Of a stretch of DNA of 34,980 bases, positions 1 to 7,662 are shown piece by piece. Positions within the stretch are counted from its first letter, which is position 1. Each line of letters opens with the position of its first letter. The stretch is from CAYVBW01 sp964449995. GTDB lineage: Bacteria; Patescibacteriota; Microgenomatia; UBA1400; PJMF01. A program made the position numbers and the translations under genes. The stretch covers positions 1-34,980 of the forward strand of contig CAYVBW010000008.1 in the NCBI GenBank assembly GCA_964449995.1, written 5' to 3'. A model generated the notes under the pieces. The model searched no databases. It was not told where the DNA came from and saw only the letters and a program-made list of their open reading frames with translations.

Positions 1-254
1 GCATAGACAGCAATATCTAGCCAAGTTTCATTGACTGATTCATTTTTTGGCTGTTGTTCTTTTGAGATTAGATTTTGCAGTCTTTTAACCTTGTCATTGA
101 TTCTAAATAAAATTCCTAATTCGCCTGTATCTAGAATGTTGTTTTTCCCGTAATCTTTATGTTTGTTAATAAAAACTGTGAGCATGTCTGACAAAATTTG
201 CTCAAAAGCCTTGTCAAGATACTGAGGAGGTTTTACGTTGGTTTTTTGGGACAT
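1..254 (-). CDS. Nmad1/DUF1599-family protein, C-terminal part beyond the left edge
   Basis: The first 84 codons, read from ATG at 254 on the minus strand, run off the left edge without a stop. The peptide shows KDYGKNN, then GELGIL, R-x2-DKVKRL and a final NES-x2-ETWLDIAVY. This spacing is that of the nucleotide-modification-associated domain 1 (DUF1599), a small alpha-helical family often found near phage and nucleotide-modification genes and sometimes in ordinary bacterial genomes. The acidic, His and Lys residues of the KDYG and NES...D blocks are the conserved polar core. No Shine-Dalgarno sequence precedes the ATG. Family assignment is from memory of the motif pattern; substrate and role are unknown. 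Confidence 0.7.
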   Translation of the reverse strand, partial: MSQKTNVKPPQYLDKAFEQILSDMLTVFINKHKDYGKNNILDTGELGILFRINDKVKRLQNLISKEQQPKNESVNETWLDIAVY

Positions 255-302
255 GTAACTAAAAACTTACTTTGTATTTATATATAGATTTATTATTATA
301 AT

Positions 303-333
303 CTAAAAAAAACGCCTGCCGACAGCAGACGTT
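303..333 (-). terminator. Rho-independent terminator after the small anchored protein gene
   Basis: On the minus strand AACGTCTGC and GCAGGCGTT form a 9-bp stem (one G-U pair) around a TGTCG loop, followed directly by a run of T. It lies 26 bases past the stop codon of the gene at 360-704. The plus strand has only a short T run, so the direction is clear. Confidence 0.8.
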
Positions 334-359
334 TTACAATTTTTTTAAAAAATTGAAGT

Positions 360-704
360 TTACTTAACTATTTTTTGCTTGATTTTAATGATAAAAGCAC
401 CTGCTCCTGAGGCAATTGTGCTCATGGTAGCAACTATCATTTTACTGTCAAGAGCAGTGTCAACTGGTTCGTGAACTTTTTCTTCGACGTGATCAACATA
501 AACAATTTTTTGTTCTTGCTCCTGCTTGATGTCAATTTTGCAACGAGTTGTGGTTTGGCCATAAGGACCAACAATCGTCTCGGTTTCACACTCCGCTTGA
601 GCTTCTTGTAACTGAGATTGTTCTCCAGCTGCGAAAATAGGGCCAACTGCAATTGTTGAGCAGATTAAAAAACTTGTTAAAGAAATTATTAAATTTTTCT
701 TCAT
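360..704 (-). CDS. Small secreted protein with C-terminal membrane anchor, unknown function
   Basis: A 114-residue protein. Residues 1-25 look like a signal peptide (MKKN, hydrophobic core, AxA-like end at about 24-26). The middle (27-85) is Glu/Gln-rich with one Cys pair (C39 and C55) flanking a VGPYGQTTTR stretch. Residues 88-106 are hydrophobic, followed by a Lys-rich tail, consistent with a C-terminal anchor with the tail inside. So most of the chain should sit outside the membrane. Upstream, TATATC ends 7 nt before the ATG, a weak member of the leaderless promoter pattern seen across the window. A terminator follows at 303-333, so it is probably monocistronic. I do not recognise the family. 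Confidence 0.7.
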   Translation of the reverse strand: MKKNLIISLTSFLICSTIAVGPIFAAGEQSQLQEAQAECETETIVGPYGQTTTRCKIDIKQEQEQKIVYVDHVEEKVHEPVDTALDSKMIVATMSTIASGAGAFIIKIKQKIVK

Positions 705-803
705 ATATTTTGATATATTTTGATTAGTTTCTATATTTTATTATAAGATATGATAATGTCAAGAAACAGCCAATAATAAGTATTTTTAAAGGATAATTAT
801 GCA

Positions 804-840
804 TGAAAAGAAAAACTCAGTAATTTTTAGGAGTTTTTTT
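804..840 (-). terminator. Terminator hairpin downstream of the C39-like hydrolase gene
   Basis: AAAAACTC (811-818) and GAGTTTTT (831-838) form an 8-bp stem with a 12-nt loop. Both strands carry A/T runs at the stem ends, so it could act in either direction. It sits 14 bases past the stop of the gene at 854-2119, which reads towards it. Confidence 0.65.
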
Positions 841-853
841 AGAAAGCAATTTT

Positions 854-2119
854 TTATTGAGTAATGAGTCTCAAACTCATGACCAATCCTGCAGAATATC
901 TATCTGATAGTTTTTGGTCAGAACCAAACCAGGGATCGTGAATTGTATATTCTCCATTTTCTCCAGATATAATAACTACAAAGTGCATTCCTGAAATGGT
1001 GGCCATTCTCATTTGGGCTATGACATAGCGTCCATTTTTAAGCTCATGATCTATGGTCTGTACATTGTAAGGAACATCCTTATAAGAATACCCAGAGGGT
1101 GGTGATGGGGCAGTCATGTAGGCGCTGTTACTAAAGAAATTATTGGGATTGGCCGCATATACTGAAGGAGTAATATCATGTCCAATTTTTTTAAAAACCA
1201 TGGCCATACTACTAATATAACAACCGACTTCTCCAACCGTATCTTTAGAATTTCCTATATATTGATTACACCAGCGGGGATCTCTTTGAGAATAAAAGTT
1301 ACCATCACTTCCTCCACCGGGGGAGCCTGAAAGACAGCTGCTGCCAGATGTGCTTGAAAAGTTTCTTAAAGCAGCTAACTGGCTGTTTGCTTCTGCCAAT
1401 AGTTGCTGATATCTTCTTTCATCGTTTTTAGTATCTGTTAAAAGCTTTTGTTTACTGCTTTTATTGCGTTCAAGTTCGAGTCGTTGGGCTTGTAGTTGTT
1501 CTCTTTTATTTTCTAGTAGCTCTTGCTTAATTTCTTTCAAGCTTTTTTGCTCATCGTAAAGCAGTCTTTGGTTTTCGGCCTCCTGCATAGCTCTTGCTAT
1601 TTGCCTTTCCGCTTGTTGCAGGTATTTATATTGAGTTACAAAATCAGAAAAAGTATTGGTAGTAAAAAGAGAAATAATCGAGCTAACTCGATTTTGCTTA
1701 TAAGAGGCTTGAACTCTAACAATGAGAATGTCAGTTAGGCGGTCTAAGGATAAGCTTAAACCATCAATCCGTTCATTAAGATTAGCTAGTTCTTTCTCTA
1801 ATAAAGAGATTTCTGTTTGAGTTTGGGCAATTTGGAATTGTTGCAGTTGAATTTGGTTATTGGTGATATCAATTGCATTAGCTAAAGTTTGGGCTTGGTC
1901 TTGTGCATCTCTAATTTTGATCTCTAACTCTTCAATTTTTTCTTCTATGCATTCTGAATACATTTCTTCTTCAAGCTTTTCGTGATCACATTCTTGATGA
2001 AGGTCAGCTTGAGCTTGAATTGATTGATGTGGAGAAACGTAGGGATTTAAGCTCAGTGTTAAAAAAAATACACCTGAGATTAGAACCACAAACTGTGAGA
2101 AAAAATTTCTTTTCAACAT
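854..2119 (-). CDS. Secreted coiled-coil protein with C39-like cysteine peptidase domain (PcsB-like partner of FtsEX)
   Basis: A 421-residue protein. Residues 1-37 form a signal peptide or anchor; about 55-250 are a long Glu/Gln/Leu heptad-rich coiled coil like those of CwlO, PcsB and EnvC; a Ser/Gly linker follows; 274-421 form a peptidase_C39_2-type papain-fold domain. Visible candidate active-site residues are Q278 (YSQRDPRW), C300 (GEVGCYISS), H379 (GMHFVV) and D395 (HDPWFG). It lies directly downstream of ftsE and ftsX on the same strand, 31 nt after ftsX. In Gram-positives FtsEX drives a coiled-coil hydrolase (PcsB, CwlO) whose catalytic domain is CHAP or NlpC/P60; here a C39-like domain occupies that place. 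Inference: a septal wall hydrolase gated by FtsEX, or a peptidase. A TATAAT at 2127-2132 suggests it also has its own leaderless promoter. Confidence 0.8.
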   Translation of the reverse strand: MLKRNFFSQFVVLISGVFFLTLSLNPYVSPHQSIQAQADLHQECDHEKLEEEMYSECIEEKIEELEIKIRDAQDQAQTLANAIDITNNQIQLQQFQIAQTQTEISLLEKELANLNERIDGLSLSLDRLTDILIVRVQASYKQNRVSSIISLFTTNTFSDFVTQYKYLQQAERQIARAMQEAENQRLLYDEQKSLKEIKQELLENKREQLQAQRLELERNKSSKQKLLTDTKNDERRYQQLLAEANSQLAALRNFSSTSGSSCLSGSPGGGSDGNFYSQRDPRWCNQYIGNSKDTVGEVGCYISSMAMVFKKIGHDITPSVYAANPNNFFSNSAYMTAPSPPSGYSYKDVPYNVQTIDHELKNGRYVIAQMRMATISGMHFVVIISGENGEYTIHDPWFGSDQKLSDRYSAGLVMSLRLITQ

Positions 2120-2126
2120 ACAGATT

Positions 2127-2132
2127 ATTATA
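2127..2132 (-). promoter_or_regulatory. -10 element placed for a leaderless transcript of the C39-like hydrolase
   Basis: TATAAT on the minus strand ends 7 nt before the ATG at 2119, and no Shine-Dalgarno sequence lies between. Transcription would begin at or next to the start codon. No clear -35 box. Confidence 0.55.
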
Positions 2133-2150
2133 AAGGATATCTCTTGATCT

Positions 2151-3017
2151 TTATTTTTCGATTAATCTTTTAGCAGCTAAAACACTGGCAAATCCCCCAA
2201 AAAATAAGGCAAGACTAGTTCCCAAAGCCACTTGTATGAGGAAAAATTCCCAGGGAATAGGGAATAAGATAATTTGTCCGACTAAAGTTTTCAGCCAGGG
2301 GGTTATGTATAGTAGACCAGCATAAATTAAAATCCAACCAAAAATTGAACCTAAAAATCCATATAAAAAGCCTTCAATTATATAGGGCTTTAGGATAAAG
2401 CTAGAATTAGCGCCAATAAAACGTAAAATATTAATTTTTTTCTTTTGATGACTGATTTTGAAGCTAATAGTGCTCATGATAATTAACAAAGACAGAGTAA
2501 AAAAGATAATTGTAAGGGCTAGACCCATAACCCTGAGTGACTGAACCCATTGTGTGAGCTGCTCAACTACATCTTGCTGAATAATAATATCATCGATTTG
2601 AGAAAACTGCTTCAATTCTTGATGAATAAGTGAAAGATTTTCAGGACTGGTTGCAGAAATTTCAATGCTTGCCGGTAGGATGTCCGCGGTTACCAGCTCT
2701 AAAAGTAAAGGGTTGTCTTGTTTTTCTTGATAATATCTAAAAGCTTCCTCTTTAGACACAATTTTAACTGAATCAACGTAGGTTAGTTGACTGACTGCAG
2801 CTTCTACTTTTTTGATATCTTCTGTTTCTGTTTTAATGTCAAAAAAGGCGATAATTTTGGGTTGAGTTTCAAAAAATCTTAGTACTTGCTGAGAACCAAC
2901 TAAAAATAGTGAAAATCCATAGGCTACAAAAAAAGTGATGGTAATCATCACAATCGTAGCCAGACTTTTATAAGGGGCTCTGCGTAAATTGATTAGGGTT
3001 GTTTTTAAAGACTTCAT
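2151..3017 (-). CDS. ftsX: Cell-division ABC transporter membrane subunit FtsX
   Basis: A 288-residue protein with the FtsX plan: a cytoplasmic N-terminus (KTTLINLRRAPYKS), a first membrane helix at about 20-40, a large extracellular loop (about 45-165) and three further helices at about 172-193, 218-242 and 257-280. The loop contains the typical PASIEI motif. FtsX couples ATP use by FtsE inside the cell to activation of a wall hydrolase outside. It follows ftsE by 27 nt and precedes a coiled-coil C39-like protein, its probable target. TACAAT at 3024-3029 ends 6 nt before the ATG, so ftsX may have its own leaderless promoter. The order ftsE-ftsX-hydrolase is unbroken. Confidence 0.93.
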   Translation of the reverse strand: MKSLKTTLINLRRAPYKSLATIVMITITFFVAYGFSLFLVGSQQVLRFFETQPKIIAFFDIKTETEDIKKVEAAVSQLTYVDSVKIVSKEEAFRYYQEKQDNPLLLELVTADILPASIEISATSPENLSLIHQELKQFSQIDDIIIQQDVVEQLTQWVQSLRVMGLALTIIFFTLSLLIIMSTISFKISHQKKKINILRFIGANSSFILKPYIIEGFLYGFLGSIFGWILIYAGLLYITPWLKTLVGQIILFPIPWEFFLIQVALGTSLALFFGGFASVLAAKRLIEK

Positions 3018-3023
3018 AGGCAG

Positions 3024-3029
3024 ATTGTA
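3024..3029 (-). promoter_or_regulatory. -10 element placed for a leaderless transcript of ftsX
   Basis: TACAAT on the minus strand, spacer CTGCCT (6 nt), then the ftsX ATG. No Shine-Dalgarno sequence. Confidence 0.5.
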
Positions 3030-3044
3030 ACGGATTGAGTAAAA

Positions 3045-3968
3045 TTAGTTTGATTGATCATCTTTGAGCTTTTTTTTTAACAATTTTTGGGTTAAGGCAT
3101 TAGCCTGTTGTTTGCTTTGCGTAAGTTGTTTTTTAAATTTTTGGAAAATTTTTTGATTATTGTTTTTGCCTGTTTTTGTTCGCTCTTCTGGTGTTTTGCC
3201 TTCTTTTATTGACTGCTTTTCTTTGTTATCTTGCTTTTTTTGATCTTTAGCTTTTTTGGTTTCGTTGCTATTATTTAATTTTTTTTGAATAACTGGGGGT
3301 TGGTCTGCCTCTTTTTTACTTTTGGCTTCAGGTTGAGTTAAGTCTATTCTCTTTGACTGGGTTTCTTTAATGATGATTGGATCATGTGTTGCAATTATTA
3401 GAGTAGTTCCCAGCTGATTAATTTTTTTTAGTAGATCTAAAATATGTTTACTGGTTCGATCATCTAAGTTGCCTGTAGGTTCGTCAGCAAAGATTACATT
3501 GGGCCCTGTGGCTAATGCTCTGGCGATGCTGATTCTTTGAGCTTCTCCTCCAGATAATTGTTTAGGGAACATTAAAGCCTTATCAGTCAATTCCACTAAA
3601 GTTAGCAAATCAGTGATTCTTTCTTCAATATCTAATAAATTCTCTTTTTGAATTAAGAGTGGTAGGGCAATATTTTCCCAGACGTTTAATTCTTCAATTA
3701 GTTTATAGTCTTGAAAAACAGCCCCAATTTTTCTTCTGTGAAGTGGTAGCTGATTGGACTTTATTTTGGATAATGGGAGGTCGTCGAAAAAAATTTCTCC
3801 AGCTATTGGTTGATACTCTTTGATTAGTAAATTTAAAACAGTAGTTTTGCCACTCCCAGAAGGACCTGTAATTAAAACTAATTCACCATCTTCAACAGTA
3901 AAAGACAAGTCTTTAAGGGCAACAGTCCCATCTGCAAAGCGCTGGGTGACATTCTGGAATTTAATCAT
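3045..3968 (-). CDS. ftsE: Cell-division ATP-binding protein FtsE with a long basic C-terminal tail
   Basis: The ABC ATPase core is complete: Walker A GPSGSGKT (35-42), Q-loop Q86, signature LSGGE (138-142), Walker B with D162-E163 and H-loop H195. The core resembles FtsE and drives FtsX conformational change at the division site. The usual FtsE is about 220-230 residues; this one has 307. The extra 85-90 residues from about 215 on are Lys, Gln and Asn-rich, low in complexity and probably disordered, ending in a basic helix-like stretch. Such a tail could bind nucleic acid, membrane lipid or FtsZ, but this is only inference. It is followed by ftsX. No clear promoter or Shine-Dalgarno sequence was seen before its ATG. 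Confidence 0.92.
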   Translation of the reverse strand: MIKFQNVTQRFADGTVALKDLSFTVEDGELVLITGPSGSGKTTVLNLLIKEYQPIAGEIFFDDLPLSKIKSNQLPLHRRKIGAVFQDYKLIEELNVWENIALPLLIQKENLLDIEERITDLLTLVELTDKALMFPKQLSGGEAQRISIARALATGPNVIFADEPTGNLDDRTSKHILDLLKKINQLGTTLIIATHDPIIIKETQSKRIDLTQPEAKSKKEADQPPVIQKKLNNSNETKKAKDQKKQDNKEKQSIKEGKTPEERTKTGKNNNQKIFQKFKKQLTQSKQQANALTQKLLKKKLKDDQSN

Positions 3969-4056
3969 AAATCATGAACTTAATTTAACTCTATTTAATC
4001 ACGATTCAAGGGAAATCTGCAACCGAAATTCAATCAAAGCGACTGAATGAAAGTGA

Positions 4057-4704
4057 CTATAACTCTTCTTCCAGAGGTGCTTGGGCCTCTACTTCAATAA
4101 CTTCAACTTTACCCACATCCATAAGCCAGCCAGCCACTTGTCCCTTATAGGTTTCTCCCCAAACTTTAACTTCCATTCCTACCAATCTATCTAAATCTGT
4201 GACTGTAGAAGTAAGATAAACTGTTTGGCTGGGTCCGCCAATTCTTAAAAGCTTATGAGATCCTTCACCGTTAATACCCCCTGCTTCTAAATATCCTTGA
4301 GCATCATCTGGAAAAAGTTCTGAATCATGCATACCAAAAACATCTCCTTTTTGGATAGTGTCTCCTGCAATTTGTTGGATCGGCTCTTTATCTGCAGTTG
4401 TTTGATGCTGTAGTCGATGAGCTCCAAAACCAGTTAATGTTCCGGCTATTAAAGCTAGAACACTAATAACAATAAACTTTTTTTTTGTCGCTTTTTTCAT
4501 ATTTGATTCTTTGTTATTAAAAGCAAGTGGTTTGACCGCGGATGATTGCTCAGAATCTTGATTTTGACTGATTTCTTGATTTTCGTCAACAGTAGCTGTA
4601 GTCGTGTTATTAACTACCTGGGGCTCAGGTTTAGCAGCTTCTGGATTAGAATTATTGAGAGTATCACTGTTGGTGGAATTTGATTTTAAATTAATTTTTT
4701 GCAT
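4057..4704 (-). CDS. Anchored protein with conserved Patescibacteria extracellular domain, unknown function
   Basis: A 215-residue protein. Residues 1-68 are polar and low in complexity (Asn, Thr, Glu, Gln). A KKATKKK block precedes a membrane helix at about 77-94, so the N-terminus is inside and the rest outside. Residues 105-205 form a compact domain with GDVFGMHD, YLEAGGING, GSHKLLR, GGPSQTVYLTSTV and VKVWGET. I recall this pattern as widespread in Patescibacteria; the beta-rich VxVWGET segment suggests an OB-like fold, but no function is known to me. The long start is preferred to internal M69 because TAAGAT (4712-4717) ends 7 nt before this ATG. Confidence 0.75.
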   Translation of the reverse strand: MQKINLKSNSTNSDTLNNSNPEAAKPEPQVVNNTTTATVDENQEISQNQDSEQSSAVKPLAFNNKESNMKKATKKKFIVISVLALIAGTLTGFGAHRLQHQTTADKEPIQQIAGDTIQKGDVFGMHDSELFPDDAQGYLEAGGINGEGSHKLLRIGGPSQTVYLTSTVTDLDRLVGMEVKVWGETYKGQVAGWLMDVGKVEVIEVEAQAPLEEEL

Positions 4705-4711
4705 AAATTTT

Positions 4712-4717
4712 ATCTTA
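4712..4717 (-). promoter_or_regulatory. -10 element placed for a leaderless transcript of the anchored protein gene
   Basis: TAAGAT on the minus strand with a 7-nt spacer to the ATG at 4704. TTGAAG lies upstream at 4733-4738 with a short 15-nt spacing. Supports the upstream start. Confidence 0.4.
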
Positions 4718-4756
4718 CACTATCTAGATTGACTTCAAAATACCCTAAATAATTTA

Positions 4757-5854
4757 CTAGGTTTTTAGCTTGATGGCTGACTCGATGAATTTATCCAAAT
4801 CTCCGTCAAGAACCGACTGGGCGTCGTTGGTTTCTACTTTAGTACGAGTGTCTTTAACTAATTGATAAGGGTGTAAAACATAGTTTCTTATTTGAGTGCC
4901 CCAACTAGCATGTTGATGCTGTCCCTTTTCTTGTTCTAGATTTTGCTCGATATTCTTTTCTTGAATAGCTGCTAATTTACTTTTCAGAATTTTTAGAGCT
5001 GTTTTTTTGTTTTCTGCTTGGCTACGTGCTTGCCTGCTTTTAACTGTTATTTTAGTTGGTTTATGAGTCAATTCAACTGCACTGCTGGTTTTATTGACCG
5101 ATTGGCCTCCAGGACCACCTGATTTAGTGAAATGCCAGCTTAAATCTTCTTCTTTAAGTTTTACCTCAACATCCTGGTCAATTATCGGTGTGACCTCGAC
5201 TAGAGCAAAAGAGGTTTGGCGTAAATTATCTGCATTGAATGGGCTTAGTCTGACTAATCTGTGGGTGCCTTGTTCGTTTTTTAAATAGCCGTATGCATAA
5301 GGAGCCTTAACTTCAAAACTGATTTCTTTAATTCCTGCCTCCTCACCTTTAATTTCTGAGATAAGTTTAAACTTCCAATTCTTTCTCTCAAAATAGCGAA
5401 TGTACATTCTTGAGAGCATCTCGGCCCAGTCCATAGCTTCGGTTCCACCTTGTCCGGGATGAATTGATACAATGGCACTTTTTTTGTCAAAGCGACTGTT
5501 TAGAAACTGAGATATTTTAAGTTGACTGATCAACTTTGCTAACTCATCAGCCAACTGTTGCTCCTCTTTTTCAAACTGGTTAGCTGATTTTTCATTTTGG
5601 GCTTCGTTAATTAAAGATTGTGAGGCTTTAAGATCTTGAGTCAATTGGTCTAGCTGCTTTACTTTTTCCAGTTGGCCAGATAGCAGACTAATTTCTTGCA
5701 TAGTATCTTGGGCATTAGCTTGATCCCAAAAATTAGGCTGCATGGTTTGAGCCTGTAGGCCAGCTATATTATTTTGCAAAGCTTGCTGATCAAGCTCTTG
5801 CAATAAAGTTTCTGCTTCTGTGATAATTTTGTTTATTTTCCGGATCTCTGCCAT
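4757..5854 (-). CDS. prfB: Peptide chain release factor 2
   Basis: RF2 ends translation at UGA and UAA. Counting from the chosen start there are 365 residues, close to family length. The codon-recognition loop carries SPF at about 204-206 (RLSPFNADN), which marks RF2 rather than RF1, and the peptidyl-hydrolysis loop GGQ is at 249-251 (GGPGGQSVNK). The reading frame also allows a start 7 codons upstream inside the DUF4012 gene, but MAEIRK is the family-like start and TATAAT (5861-5866) ends 6 nt before it. There is no in-frame UGA near codon 26, so the autoregulatory frameshift known from many RF2 genes is absent. Its presence argues that UGA is a stop codon here. Confidence 0.95.
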   Translation of the reverse strand: MAEIRKINKIITEAETLLQELDQQALQNNIAGLQAQTMQPNFWDQANAQDTMQEISLLSGQLEKVKQLDQLTQDLKASQSLINEAQNEKSANQFEKEEQQLADELAKLISQLKISQFLNSRFDKKSAIVSIHPGQGGTEAMDWAEMLSRMYIRYFERKNWKFKLISEIKGEEAGIKEISFEVKAPYAYGYLKNEQGTHRLVRLSPFNADNLRQTSFALVEVTPIIDQDVEVKLKEEDLSWHFTKSGGPGGQSVNKTSSAVELTHKPTKITVKSRQARSQAENKKTALKILKSKLAAIQEKNIEQNLEQEKGQHQHASWGTQIRNYVLHPYQLVKDTRTKVETNDAQSVLDGDLDKFIESAIKLKT

Positions 5855-5860
5855 GAGAAT

Positions 5861-5866
5861 ATTATA
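5861..5866 (-). promoter_or_regulatory. -10 element for leaderless prfB, overlapping the preceding stop codon
   Basis: TATAAT on the minus strand ends 6 nt before the prfB ATG at 5854. Its TAA is part of the stop codon of the upstream DUF4012 gene, so one sequence serves both. Helps choose the prfB start. Confidence 0.55.
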
Positions 5867-7598
5867 TACCACCATTCATCGAGAAAATTAGGTCTTGATT
5901 GAGTATTTTTTGCTGATGATCTTCAAATATATTGAGTTGATAGCTTGTATCGGGTAGTCCGGGCTGTTTTAAAAGAGTCCAAGTTTTTTCTTCAAGCAAT
6001 GGTTGTTGCGGCTTAAAACTCAAAACACATTTTTTATGAGACCGTTCGGCAACGGTGACCAAAAACCCCAGTTGCGTGACTGATCCTTCCCAGATGCTAA
6101 CAGTTCTGCTTTCTTCTAAATCAATTGGCTGCTCGTCACAGCTGACTTTAATGGAATTTTCAAGTATTGGCAGATTGGTTAACAGTCTTTGGTAATTAAC
6201 ATAGCCTAGATGCGTGGCTTGCATTAAATCAGGGTTATTTTGAATCAGTGCGACTTCTTTTTCAGTTAGGGGAGAGTTGTGGTTGCTAAATTCTAATGCA
6301 AAAGAAACTAAATTTTGGTTGATGGCGAGCGTGATGTTGCGTTCAACTCCCTGATTGGCCTTATTAATACCTACATTTGATTCTACTAAATAAAAAAAGT
6401 AATCAGTGTTTGGATTGATTGTTCCGGTCAAATTTGCTTTAACAAAGAGCGACTGAATATCTAAATTTTTGCTATACAACAAAATGTTTTTATTGCGAGT
6501 AGTTTGACTTAACATGGTCATGAGCTGTATAAGTTGGGTTTGGTCAATTTGAGCTAACTGTAGTTTGAGTGCTGTATAAAGTTGCCCCAAAAAGTGTTTT
6601 TTTTGTTTGTCTCCTGCAAAAAACTCAATTCGTTGCTGCCTGGCTAAGTTATTTAAATTTTCTGGAGTGACTGTTTGTGGACTACTCTCCAGGTTAGGTA
6701 AATATATTGGTCCAGTAATAGACAATAAGTTTTTAACGAAATCAAGATTTAAGGCTATTAGTAAATCTGTTTCAGGTAGAATAGTTTGGTCTAGTAAAGA
6801 GATAATATCTTGAGCTGCTTGGCTAAAGTCAGCTTGCCAGTTGGCATCAGTTAAAGCCAACCCTCGGCCTTCGCTTAAATATTGATATACTCCAGGAGGG
6901 GCTGGAGATGTTTCGGTAATTTGATTTGACAAATCATAAATATCATAAAAAATTGGATCAGTCATTTTTCCATCCTGTAAAGAAAAAGCAGCAATGGAAC
7001 CCATAAATCCTCCTGAAGCTCTGATTTCGTCATTGTTTTGTAATAACAGCACAACATTATGCTCACCTTTTTGGTAGTGGGTTAATATTCTTTTCAAGAT
7101 AGGAAGGTTGTGATTGAGTTGTTCTAACTTCTGTTGGCTGTGATCATCTAAGAAAATATTAAGTAACCAACTTTTTTGTAAATGAAAAAAGAAACTATCA
7201 TATGCTTGTGACAAAGTATTAATTTCAGCAATTAGGTCTTGAGAGATAAGTTGATCAGTGCTTTGGTCAGCATCGGTGGGGTCAGCAAATGCACTGAGCG
7301 AAGCAAAAGTTTCTTGGAAGGTTTTCTCAAGATTCGGCAGAAGTTGAATGACCTCTAGGCCATGATTAACAGCTTCTAAAGAATGCAGGCGGTATAAAGT
7401 AACAAACCTAAAAGGTTTTAATAGTTTGTTAGACCATTGAGCATACCTAGCAGCTGAGTCAAACTGCATTTGTTGCAGAGATTTAAGGCTAAAAACAGCA
7501 ATAATTGCAGCCAAACCTAAAATAAAAAAAAGTACGGCAGTAATTTTGCTTAAGAGGGACAGCCCCTTTTTTATTTTTTGAGCTAATATCATGTCCAT
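5862..7598 (-). CDS. DUF4012-family anchored protein
   Basis: A 578-residue protein. Membrane helix at about 14-37 after a basic N-terminus, so nearly all of it should be outside. The central part holds the DUF4012 hallmark LLLQNNDEIRASGGFMGS, followed by a DPIFYDIYDL segment and DANWQADF. DUF4012 proteins are large anchored proteins common in Patescibacteria and Actinobacteria; LytR-like relations have been suggested but no activity is established to my knowledge. ATG at 7598 is preceded by TATAAT (7605-7610) with a 6-nt spacer; a second ATG two codons later (7592) would instead have AGAGG 7 nt upstream, so the start is uncertain by two residues. Divergent from the 7663 operon. Confidence 0.85.
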   Translation of the reverse strand: MDMILAQKIKKGLSLLSKITAVLFFILGLAAIIAVFSLKSLQQMQFDSAARYAQWSNKLLKPFRFVTLYRLHSLEAVNHGLEVIQLLPNLEKTFQETFASLSAFADPTDADQSTDQLISQDLIAEINTLSQAYDSFFFHLQKSWLLNIFLDDHSQQKLEQLNHNLPILKRILTHYQKGEHNVVLLLQNNDEIRASGGFMGSIAAFSLQDGKMTDPIFYDIYDLSNQITETSPAPPGVYQYLSEGRGLALTDANWQADFSQAAQDIISLLDQTILPETDLLIALNLDFVKNLLSITGPIYLPNLESSPQTVTPENLNNLARQQRIEFFAGDKQKKHFLGQLYTALKLQLAQIDQTQLIQLMTMLSQTTRNKNILLYSKNLDIQSLFVKANLTGTINPNTDYFFYLVESNVGINKANQGVERNITLAINQNLVSFALEFSNHNSPLTEKEVALIQNNPDLMQATHLGYVNYQRLLTNLPILENSIKVSCDEQPIDLEESRTVSIWEGSVTQLGFLVTVAERSHKKCVLSFKPQQPLLEEKTWTLLKQPGLPDTSYQLNIFEDHQQKILNQDLIFSMNGGI

Positions 7599-7604
7599 GC
7601 CTCT

Positions 7605-7610
7605 ATTATA
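7605..7610 (-). promoter_or_regulatory. -10 element for the DUF4012 gene, in the divergent intergenic region
   Basis: TATAAT on the minus strand, 6 nt before the ATG at 7598. The 64-nt gap between the divergent genes must hold promoters for both; the plus-strand one is not clear. Confidence 0.5.
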
Positions 7611-7662
7611 ATAAACTCATTAAGAACACAGTCTATCAGCTTATAAACTAAATATTTCATCA

